A DNA stretch of 12,131 nt, from the NCBI GenBank assembly GCA_964411505.1, contig CAYPLH010000088.1:1-12131 (forward strand), in the 5' to 3' direction. The stretch is from CAYPLH01 sp964411505 (GTDB lineage Bacteria > Bacillota > Clostridia > CAYPLH01 > DUMO01). The notes beneath the pieces are model-generated. The model was not told the DNA's origin. It made no database searches and worked only from the letters and a program-made list of their open reading frames with translations. Positions 1-6,737 of the stretch are shown here, piece by piece. Every line of letters begins with the position of its first letter. Position 1 is the stretch's first letter. A program made the position numbers and the translations under genes.

Positions 1-8
1 CATGATAA

Positions 9-63
9 GGTGATAAACCTTGATTTTAAGAAATCACTTGAAATCAAGGTTTATCGCCTTTTT
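9..63 (+). terminator. Rho-independent terminator of an upstream gene
   Basis: An 18-bp stem (left arm 9-26, right arm 41-58) with a single G:T wobble pair and a 14-nt loop is followed at once by a run of five T (59-63). The T-run is on the + side only, so it should end a + strand transcript whose gene lies before the window. No coding frame can be read in the first 8 bases. Confidence 0.85.
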
Positions 64-140
64 CGTTGTCCGAAGTTCGAGAAGCAGAGGGAACTACTAA
101 CCAACTGGGGGAACTTGAACCCCCACATATAAAAACGTAG

Positions 141-172
141 CCACAATGGTTTTAAACTGCGTGGTTTTTTTT
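141..172 (+). terminator. Possible second terminator-like hairpin
   Basis: CCAC (141-144) pairs with GTGG (161-164), and the interior pairs imperfectly as GTTT/AAAC. Eight T (165-172) follow directly. The stem is short and bulged, so this is weaker than the terminator at 9-63. It would separate the methyltransferase region from anything transcribed upstream. Confidence 0.4.
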
Positions 173-203
173 GTATTTTAAAAAATTAAAGGAGGAATTC
201 ATT

Positions 204-298
204 ATGTTTGGAATTATTGTGCATGGTTACTTGAAGATGGATATACTCTGGCAATGGCGAAAATGATGGCAAGGGAATCTTTTCGGTATAAAGGGTAG
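204..298 (+). pseudogene. Coding-like remnant ahead of the methyltransferase
   Basis: A strong ribosome binding site (AGGAGG, 190-195) sits 8 nt before ATG 204, but that frame stops after 20 codons. A different frame (codons starting at 224) reads ...WLLEDGYTLAMAKMMARES..., which looks more protein-like, and ends at TAG 296-298. Past that stop the same frame stays open through ATG 347 to the edge of the methyltransferase gene. A good initiation site leading into a frame that breaks within about 20 codons suggests a decayed small gene or a lost N-terminal part. I do not recognise the product. Confidence 0.3.
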
Positions 299-375
299 AA
301 AAATAAGGTTGTATTTGAAAGTCAGTTAGAATTTGTCGACGTTAAAATGTCAAAGTTAAAAGGATATATAATTCA

Positions 376-1365
376 GTGGAACTTTTTGCAGGAGCAGGTG
401 GATTAGCACTTGGTTTAGAGCTAGCTGGGTTTCATGCAAAAGGATTGGTTGAGATTGATAAATATGCAGCACAAACATTGAGAGTTAATCGTCCGAAATG
501 GAATATTATCGAGGAGGATATAGTCAAAGTCTCAGAAAATGGCATTAAACATTATTTACCCCAAAATTGTGAAATAGACTTTGTATCTGGAGGATATCCA
601 TGCCAAGCATTTAGTTATGCGGGGCATAAATTGGGATTAGATGATGTGCGAGGGACAATGTTTTTCTATTTTGCAAAGGTAATTAAAGACTTAAATCCCA
701 AGGTGTTTTTAGCAGAAAATGGCAAGGGGCTCACAACACATGATGATGGGAAAACATTGCAAACAATGATTAGTATCTATGAGAATATGGGATATAATGT
801 AACTTGGAATATTTTAAACTCAAATGATTATGGCGTGGCTCAAAAGAGAGAAAGGGTAGTTATTATAGGTGTTAGGAATGATATAAATACTCAGTATCGT
901 CTGCCTAAGGAATATGATTATAAACCAGTTTTAAAGGATGCTTTAAAGAATGTACCAAAATCGAATGGAGAAACATATCCAGATAAAAAACGCAAAGTGT
1001 TAGAATTAGTGCCAGCAGGAGGCTACTGGAGAAATCTTCCAGAAGATATTGCGAAAGAATATATGGGGAAAAGTTATTATTCTGGTGGTGGAAGGACAGG
1101 AATGGCAAGAAGAATTTCATGGAATGAGCCATGCCTCACATTAACATGTAGTCCAGCTCAAAAACAAACAGAAAGATGTCATCCTGAAGAAACACGTCCA
1201 TTTACTGTACGAGAATATGCTAGAATTCAAAGTTTTCCAGATGACTGGGAGTTTTCCGGCTCAATGGGACAACAATATAAGCAGATTGGTAATGCAGTTC
1301 CTGTTCAATTTGCTAAAGCGGTCGGCTTGTCAATAATAGATATTTTAAATAAAGAAGAGGATTAA
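376..1365 (+). CDS. DNA (cytosine-5-)-methyltransferase, type II R-M, Dcm/HhaI class
   Basis: Transfers a methyl group from S-adenosylmethionine to C5 of cytosine in a specific DNA site, normally protecting host DNA from a partner endonuclease. The m5C-methyltransferase motifs are in the canonical order: motif I FAGAGG (residues 4-9, AdoMet binding); motif IV GGYPCQAFS with catalytic Cys76; motif VI as AENGKG (114-118; the usual ENV reads ENG); motif VIII QKRERV (156-161); a short target-recognition region; motif IX around PFTVREYARIQSFP; and motif X QIGNAVP near the C-terminus. At 329 aa it is of ordinary length. The GTG start is used because motif I begins almost at once; AAGGA lies about 11 nt upstream. 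A frame from ATG 347 (MSKLKGYII) would supply the usual N-terminal strand but is one base out of register, so the 5' end may be frameshifted. Its tail overlaps the stop of a restriction-enzyme remnant on the other strand. The recognition sequence cannot be read from the protein. Confidence 0.95.
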   Translation: MELFAGAGGLALGLELAGFHAKGLVEIDKYAAQTLRVNRPKWNIIEEDIVKVSENGIKHYLPQNCEIDFVSGGYPCQAFSYAGHKLGLDDVRGTMFFYFAKVIKDLNPKVFLAENGKGLTTHDDGKTLQTMISIYENMGYNVTWNILNSNDYGVAQKRERVVIIGVRNDINTQYRLPKEYDYKPVLKDALKNVPKSNGETYPDKKRKVLELVPAGGYWRNLPEDIAKEYMGKSYYSGGGRTGMARRISWNEPCLTLTCSPAQKQTERCHPEETRPFTVREYARIQSFPDDWEFSGSMGQQYKQIGNAVPVQFAKAVGLSIIDILNKEED

Positions 1366-1538
1366 TCCTCTGCTTTCTCGATTTCATTTGCTAATTTCTC
1401 AATAACATTATCTAATAATTCTCGACTATCATATTCAGCAGCAATTTCATCAATAGCAGCAGTTAATTCATTATAAAAGTTACTATCACCAGTCAAACGA
1501 TACCAAAAATCCTTCCCAATATATACAGGATGATCCTT
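1362..1538 (-). pseudogene. C-terminal remnant of the partner restriction endonuclease
   Basis: On the minus strand a frame of 58 codons runs from the in-frame stop at 1539-1541 to TAA at 1362-1364, with no start codon of its own. It reads KDHPVYIGKDFWYRLTGD, then an acidic helix-rich tail ending EKLANEIEKAED. The phrase IGKDFWYRLTGD followed by FY-x-EL resembles, as I remember them, the C-termini of TdeIII/AvaII-like type II restriction enzymes. This identification is from memory and inference. Its stop overlaps the methyltransferase stop by 4 bp, a tail-to-tail arrangement common for R-M pairs. The upstream part is absent: the frame ends exactly where GC content jumps and the HipA-like island starts. 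It cannot encode a working enzyme. Confidence 0.6.
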
Positions 1539-1547
1539 TCAGATGCC

Positions 1548-2690
1548 CTATTTCCCTAGCCCCAAAAGCTGTCGTACCCGCTTCTGTGTATGCTTTTCAA
1601 TAGCCTCCAGCCGTTCCTCCGGCCAGTTGATGGCTGGATGGCGCTCAAACTTGAAGCCTATCAGCCGCCTGAGCTGCTGTGCCTGAGTCTTACCCATAAC
1701 CTCGGAGCAGATGCGCTCAAAGGAGATATCCCCATAGACCGGAAATCGGGTCTTGGCGTATTCGTCCAGATTGGCAATATCCTCCGGCATGGCGTAGTTG
1801 AACAGCGACAGCCCATGGTCGAATAAGGGGGCGGGTGCAATCAGTGCGCCTGAGTGGTTATCCCTCAGAATGCCAAAGTTTCCAAAGTGCCTATCCTCAT
1901 TGTATATCACAGCGTCGAATACCAGCATACTGTGTACGGTTTCCGAAAAATCCTCGCCCAACTCAACATAATAATCAAGACACGCCTGTAAACCGCCGGA
2001 ACGCACCAGCTGTCCTACGGGCACAAAGGCGGTGTCAATGTCGGTGAATAGCTTGCACTTGGAGGCAAGAATGCCTTTCCAGCGCTCCAGGTCATAGGAG
2101 ATGGCTTTGAGCCCCATGGCTTTGGCAATCTGGCAGGCATAAAACTCACTATACGGCTCGTTTCCGGTATTGGCCGCGCCGATGGTTCCACCCTTATACA
2201 GATGGATTTCACGGTTATCCAGCCGGTGCCACGCCTTGGGCAGCATACCGCCTGTGGTTAGCTCGGGTGAGGTGGTAAAGGCCTGGTTGCTCTGCCCGAT
2301 GCCTGTGTAAGCTACAAGTGAGAGAATTTCCGAGAACTCGTTCTCGTAGAGATTGTATTCCGCAAAGGTTCCCTCAAAACCCTTGGGAACCACCCAAAAG
2401 CTATCGTTTAGAGACAATCCCTTGCACACATCAATGATGCCCTTGGTGTTGCCAACAGACAAGCCAAGGGTTTTCAATATTTCTTCTACAAAAGTACGGT
2501 TTTTTGGGATCACTCTGTGCCGCAACCAAGCTAAAACGCCTTCGTCTGTACGCTGTAAGTCCAAAGGAAGAAGTTGCTCATTTTTTTCATCAATAGAAAT
2601 AATCCGGGCTACCAGACTGACGCCGCGTTCTTCTAAAGTGAACTCTAGCAACGACAGATCATATAGCCGAAGCTCATAAAGGTTTTCCAT
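1548..2690 (-). CDS. HipA/CtkA-like Ser/Thr kinase-fold protein, no HipB partner
   Basis: A 380-aa protein with HipA-family kinase features: a nucleotide-binding Lys in IHLYKGGT (about K166), a catalytic loop NEDRHFGNFG (Asp266, Asn271), and the DFG-equivalent FDHG (Asp291), followed by a helical C-lobe. HipA-family proteins phosphorylate translation factors or tRNA synthetases as growth-arrest toxins; CtkA is a Helicobacter kinase of related fold. The target here is unknown. The start is placed at ATG 2690 because a strong AAGGAGG (2702-2708) lies 11 nt upstream. An ATG 15 codons earlier (2735) has no good site. There is no HipB-type helix-turn-helix gene next to it, so it is not a standard toxin-antitoxin pair. 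The gene is clearly GC-richer than its neighbours and abuts a truncated restriction gene, both signs of acquisition by transfer. All catalytic residues are present, so it may be active. Confidence 0.85.
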   Translation of the reverse strand: MENLYELRLYDLSLLEFTLEERGVSLVARIISIDEKNEQLLPLDLQRTDEGVLAWLRHRVIPKNRTFVEEILKTLGLSVGNTKGIIDVCKGLSLNDSFWVVPKGFEGTFAEYNLYENEFSEILSLVAYTGIGQSNQAFTTSPELTTGGMLPKAWHRLDNREIHLYKGGTIGAANTGNEPYSEFYACQIAKAMGLKAISYDLERWKGILASKCKLFTDIDTAFVPVGQLVRSGGLQACLDYYVELGEDFSETVHSMLVFDAVIYNEDRHFGNFGILRDNHSGALIAPAPLFDHGLSLFNYAMPEDIANLDEYAKTRFPVYGDISFERICSEVMGKTQAQQLRRLIGFKFERHPAINWPEERLEAIEKHTQKRVRQLLGLGK

Positions 2691-2709
2691 TGTAGCTGAT
2701 TCCTCCTTT

Positions 2710-2787
2710 TCAAGCGGGATCAAGTCCAGCTCCATATGCAGTGCCGCAGAAACCTTTGCCTGAAAGGCGTACTTTTAACTCATTCAT
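2710..2787 (-). CDS. Possible 25-codon leader ORF before the HipA-like gene
   Basis: ATG 2787 opens a 25-codon frame (MNELKVRLSGKGFCGTAYGA...) ending with TGA at 2710-2712, directly before the HipA-like gene's AAGGAGG site and 20 bp before its ATG. AAAGGA (2791-2796) lies upstream, though only 3 nt away. The first codons are in AT-rich DNA and the rest in the GC-rich island, so it may simply be a junction product. I do not recognise the peptide. If translated, it could couple the kinase to upstream translation. Confidence 0.2.
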   Translation of the reverse strand: MNELKVRLSGKGFCGTAYGAGLDPA

Positions 2788-2794
2788 AAATCCT

Positions 2795-4096
2795 TTACTC
2801 GGTCTTATCTGGATCCGGAATTATAAGCTTCTGCCCCACAAAAATATTATCACTCGTCAGCTCGTTTGCTTTTTTTATGTCTTCGACCTTATCCATTAAA
2901 TTACTATTATAAAACTTCCCGGCAATACCAAAAAGTGTGTCACCGTCAACAACCGTATAAGTAGTCGTACCACTTGTGGGAGTCGGTTGTACGGTAGGCG
3001 TAGGAGTCGGAATCGGAGTTGCTGAAGGTTCAGTGCTTGTCGGAGTAACGTCTGGTGAGGCTTCCGGCTCTTGTGTACTTACGGGAGTAGGCGATGGATC
3101 AACTATATTAGATGGATCATCTCCTCTGTATTTTATCTCCCAGATTTTATACGCAGTAAGTATTATTCCTGCTATAATTACGAGAACTGTTGTAACAGAA
3201 ATAAGGGTACTTAATGCCTTTTGCTTGTTAAAATGATACTTGCGTCTTTTAGTCGTTCTTTTTCTGTCCATATATTCCTCTTCTATTCCTTCAGTTATTA
3301 TATCATCAGTTTGGTCATTATCTACATATACTCCTATATCGTCCGCGCCCTCATCTTCTATTGCAATAACCATGGAAGTAGTGTTATGTTCGCCACCACT
3401 TTGCATAGCTTCGCTGACAATCATGTTTGAAGTAAACCATGTATCTCTATCAGACGAAAGAATTTCATTAATTTTATTCTCTTCAACCAATGCACCAAGA
3501 TCATTACCAGCTAGTAGGATTATATCACCTTTCTTTATCTCTATAACTTCTGAACAGCTTATTCCATCCTCATCACCGACAGCTTTACTCTGCTGCCTTG
3601 AGACTAATTCTGCTTGTTCTTCGGTTAAAATGCCAAGTCTTCTAAGTCTCATAGCTTTTTCAAAATCTGTAGTAAGACGCTTTAAATTGCCTTTCCTATG
3701 TAGAAAAACCTGGCTGTCTCCTGTACTTACAGCTATTGCTTTTCCTCCTGCAATCAAAAAACCGCAAAAGCTATAATTTTTGTTTGAAGGACTCCCCAAA
3801 GAATCAACAGCGCTTTTTATACACTTTTTTAGCTTAAAGAGACTACTTCCAATGTCAGACTCCATGTTTTCATAAATGCTTTCAAGTTCTTCAGTTATTG
3901 TCGAATTTTGTCTATCAAGTTCATCAAATACGGCAAAAATATGCGCATCGTCCTCATTCTCGATAGAAACTTGAATGTTATCCATCTCGTAATCGAACTT
4001 GTACCGACCATTAATAAAAAAGTTAGCACTATTGTAAGCATTTAGCCTGCCAGTACATGAAACAACTGAAGCATTTATACTAATAAGATTACCCAT
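2795..4096 (-). CDS. One-TM protein: degenerate PP2C-like domain, Pro/Thr linker, LysM domain
   Basis: A 433-aa protein with three parts. Residues 1-250 resemble a PP2C/PPM phosphatase: IFAVFD (53-58, where phosphatases have VFDGMGG), FCGFLIAGGKAIAVSTGDSQVF (GDS at 126-128), LKRLTTD (138-144), IKKGDIILLAGNDLG (187-201; phosphatases have CSDGL), and HNTTSMVI (237-244, in place of DNxT). Several metal-ligand positions are changed (no GG after FDxx, ND for SDG, HN for DN), so catalysis is doubtful and it may be a pseudophosphatase. A basic stretch (279-293) precedes one TM helix (about 294-317), which places the PP2C-like part inside the cell. A Pro/Thr/Ser-rich linker (332-377) leads to one LysM domain (380-427, YTVVDGDTLFGIAGKFY...KLIIP) that should bind peptidoglycan outside. 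A role linking the cell wall to internal signalling is inferred. GAGGGG upstream of ATG 4096 supports the start. Confidence 0.8.
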   Translation of the reverse strand: MGNLISINASVVSCTGRLNAYNSANFFINGRYKFDYEMDNIQVSIENEDDAHIFAVFDELDRQNSTITEELESIYENMESDIGSSLFKLKKCIKSAVDSLGSPSNKNYSFCGFLIAGGKAIAVSTGDSQVFLHRKGNLKRLTTDFEKAMRLRRLGILTEEQAELVSRQQSKAVGDEDGISCSEVIEIKKGDIILLAGNDLGALVEENKINEILSSDRDTWFTSNMIVSEAMQSGGEHNTTSMVIAIEDEGADDIGVYVDNDQTDDIITEGIEEEYMDRKRTTKRRKYHFNKQKALSTLISVTTVLVIIAGIILTAYKIWEIKYRGDDPSNIVDPSPTPVSTQEPEASPDVTPTSTEPSATPIPTPTPTVQPTPTSGTTTYTVVDGDTLFGIAGKFYNSNLMDKVEDIKKANELTSDNIFVGQKLIIPDPDKTE

Positions 4097-4294
4097 GAGA
4101 TTACCCCTCTTTTATTAGTATTGCACTTTACGGATACTACCAATCCAAAGTCTTATTTGACGGCATGATTTTCTATAAAGTGACAATTACATAATATCAC
4201 AGTGCCCATAACTATTCAATACTTCCTTTTTATGCAATGCAGTGTTACTTATAAGAGGTTTCTGTTCAGACTTTCTATAACTTGAGATATAACT

Positions 4295-6571
4295 TCAGAT
4301 GTTGCTACCCATACTGTTCTCCATATACTTCTTAAATTCATCAGCTGGTAGAGGTTTGCTGAACAAAAAACCTTGTGCCTTGTCACATTTATGTTCTTTC
4401 AAAAATGCAAGTTGTGCTTCTGTTTCAACCCCTTCGGCAGTTACGATAAGATTCATATCATGAGCCATTGAAATTAGTGATTTGGTAATAGTATTCTCAT
4501 AACTGTTTTCTGTAATTCCATGGATAAAAGTTTTATCAATTTTGAGAGTGTTAATCGGTAGTCTCCTTAAGTAGTTCAGCGAAGAGTAACCTGTTCCAAA
4601 ATCATCAAGAGAAACTTGTATTTTCTTGTCTTTCAGCTGTTTCAAGACTTCTATTGTGAGGTTCAAATCCTTCATTGCTGAACTTTCAGTTATCTCTATT
4701 TCAAGCTTCTTTGGATCAAGATCTGTTTCCTTAAGAATACCATCTACAACACTAACAAAGTTTTTTTCTTGAAACTGTCTCGAGGAGAAGTTAACAGCTA
4801 CATAAAGATTCGGATACCCTTCATCTTGCCATTTTCTAATTTGTCGACATGCCATACGAAGTACCCATTCACCTATAGGTACTATCATCCCTATTTCTTC
4901 TGCTAGCGGAATAAACGACATTGGTGCTACAATGCCCTTCTCGGGATAATGCCATCGCAATAATGCTTCAAGACCCAGTATTCTCCCTGTTACTATATCA
5001 ATCTGAGGTTGATAATAAAGCTCCAGTTCGTCTCTTTCCAATGCTCTTATCAATCTACTTTCTGTTTCATACTTTTCCAGAATTTCATCATTCATTGAAC
5101 TTGCATACATCATGTAAGTGTTTTTTCCTGCATCCTTAGCCCTATACATGGCAGTATCAGCATTTTTAAGAAGTGTTTGTTCATCGGTACCATCACAAGG
5201 AAATACTGATATACCAATACTCGTAGTTATGTAGAATTCTTTGTTTCTCAGAACCCATGGCTCCTGAAAAATTCGGATTATCTTCTCTGCTTCTAATTTT
5301 ATTTCGTCCATGCTTTTTACCTGTGTTTGGAGGATAATAAATTCATCGCCACCAAGCCTTGCCAATTTATCATTCTTGCCAATAATATCCTTAAGCTTGT
5401 TTCCAATACCTACTAGCATTTCATCGCCATATGTATGCCCAAGTGCATCATTTATTTTCTTAAAGTTATCAAGATCAAAAAACATAATTGCAACTAATTC
5501 ATTATTCATGCGTGCTTTCGTAAAAAGATGACCTATTTCACCCATAATATACGCTCTGTTAGGTAGACCGGTTAATAAATCATAAAAAGCCAAGTACCTT
5601 ATTCGCTCTTCTGAGCGCTTTCTTTCAGTTATGTCTATGCCCATGCATACAATTATATCGGGGTCATCATTATCATAAATAACCCTACTATTCCATAAAA
5701 CATGGATTTGACTACCATCCTTTTTTTCAATGACGTTTTCAGTATGCTCAGGCTCTTGATTTGCATTTTTAAAATTTAAATTCTGGTCAAAAAAAGTATG
5801 CATTTCAGGCACCAGTATGTCAAAGCAGCTTTTACCCAACAATTCTTCCTCTATGTATCCTGTGACTTTTTCTGCATATCTGTTAAATTTTATAATAAAG
5901 CCTTCCTTATCCGTTACCATTATAATAATACCTGCATTGTCTACAATGCTGTTCAAAAAATCTTTTTCCTGTCGCAATAACTTTTCAACTAATCGCCTTT
6001 CTGTAATATCACGCAGTATCATTACAGCTCCATAGACTTTCCCATTCTTCCCATGCACAGGTGCAAGTGAGCTTGCTATTGAATGTTCAGTGCCGTTTTT
6101 AGAAATAAGAATTGCACTTTTGCCTGCTCCTAGTACCAGTCCTTCCTTAATCACGTTTTGAAACGGGATATCAGCGGGAACCCTTGTAACTTCCGAGACT
6201 ATTTTTACAACATCAGATACGTGATTTCCCAATGCTTCTCGTTCAGAATATCCTGTTAGTTCCTGTGCTATATGGTTTATAAATACAATCACCCCGTCTG
6301 CATCCAGTACAATTACTGCATCAATTATTCCGGACAGAGTGACTTTCAATGGTTCAAACTGTTTTTTTAGCTCACTTTTCTTACCTAAATACTTTTTAAA
6401 GACAAATTTATTAAGAACTAGGTACAAAAGAAGAATTACAGGTATACATAGTACAGCAACAATCAGTGTCAGAATCAAAGGATTGTTAAAAATCATATAA
6501 AGGCTAGCCTCAAAATTAATTAAAATGAAAACAATACAAAAAATAATTTTAACACTATGCATGACGTGCAT
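4295..6571 (-). CDS. Membrane PAS-PAS-GGDEF-EAL protein (c-di-GMP synthesis/breakdown)
   Basis: A 758-aa protein. Two TM helices (about 6-24 and 31-54) anchor it. PAS 1 spans about 78-192 and PAS 2 about 205-316, each ending in the PAC-like D-IT-ER signature. The GGDEF domain spans about 326-490, with an intact GGDEF motif at 407-411. The EAL domain spans about 500-750, with EALLRW at 535-540 and DDFGTGYSSL at 656-665. By sequence both catalytic sites look competent, so it could make cyclic di-GMP from two GTP and also hydrolyse it. The product-inhibition RxxD site before GGDEF reads GKND, so it appears to be lost. PAS domains probably sense a ligand or redox state; no cofactor residue is evident. 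The start is placed at ATG 6571 because GGAGG (6577-6581) lies 5 nt upstream; the longer frame begins at a GTG (6661) with no such site. Confidence 0.92.
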   Translation of the reverse strand: MHVMHSVKIIFCIVFILINFEASLYMIFNNPLILTLIVAVLCIPVILLLYLVLNKFVFKKYLGKKSELKKQFEPLKVTLSGIIDAVIVLDADGVIVFINHIAQELTGYSEREALGNHVSDVVKIVSEVTRVPADIPFQNVIKEGLVLGAGKSAILISKNGTEHSIASSLAPVHGKNGKVYGAVMILRDITERRLVEKLLRQEKDFLNSIVDNAGIIIMVTDKEGFIIKFNRYAEKVTGYIEEELLGKSCFDILVPEMHTFFDQNLNFKNANQEPEHTENVIEKKDGSQIHVLWNSRVIYDNDDPDIIVCMGIDITERKRSEERIRYLAFYDLLTGLPNRAYIMGEIGHLFTKARMNNELVAIMFFDLDNFKKINDALGHTYGDEMLVGIGNKLKDIIGKNDKLARLGGDEFIILQTQVKSMDEIKLEAEKIIRIFQEPWVLRNKEFYITTSIGISVFPCDGTDEQTLLKNADTAMYRAKDAGKNTYMMYASSMNDEILEKYETESRLIRALERDELELYYQPQIDIVTGRILGLEALLRWHYPEKGIVAPMSFIPLAEEIGMIVPIGEWVLRMACRQIRKWQDEGYPNLYVAVNFSSRQFQEKNFVSVVDGILKETDLDPKKLEIEITESSAMKDLNLTIEVLKQLKDKKIQVSLDDFGTGYSSLNYLRRLPINTLKIDKTFIHGITENSYENTITKSLISMAHDMNLIVTAEGVETEAQLAFLKEHKCDKAQGFLFSKPLPADEFKKYMENSMGSNI

Positions 6572-6680
6572 TGTGACCTCCAAACTTATTTTGAACATAT
6601 CAAACAAAGCTAAATCAGGTAAGAGGCCATCATAAATGAAAAGACTGACCTTCCACCGCACTATGTGTGCTAAACACTCT

Positions 6681-6720
6681 AAAAAAACAGGGGCGTTTTA
6701 CACAGCACGCCCTGTTTTTT
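6681..6720 (-). terminator. Terminator after uxuB, possibly bidirectional
   Basis: Left arm AAAAAACAGGGGCG (6682-6695) and right arm CGCCCTGTTTTTT (6708-6720) pair with one bulged G around a 12-nt loop. The stem is flanked by an A-run on one side and a T-run on the other, so it can act on both strands. It lies 17 bp beyond the uxuB stop and separates that gene from the c-di-GMP gene. Confidence 0.85.
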
Positions 6721-6737
6721 ATATATTTATCTTTAAC

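Noticed and set aside
76..135. A complete tRNA gene
   Set aside because: Only a T-arm-like hairpin with a non-standard loop is present; no D-arm, anticodon arm or acceptor stem can be folded in the correct order.
905..1132. 75-codon minus-strand frame inside the methyltransferase gene
   Set aside because: It is a shadow of a gene whose conserved motifs are all in the + frame.
3240..3776. 178-codon + strand frame opposite the LysM protein gene
   Set aside because: Low-complexity Ser/Leu/Ile-rich translation complementary to a clearly coding strand; no domain or initiation site.
6572..6661. 30-residue N-terminal extension of the GGDEF-EAL protein
   Set aside because: It begins at a GTG without a ribosome binding site, while ATG 6571 has GGAGG at good spacing.
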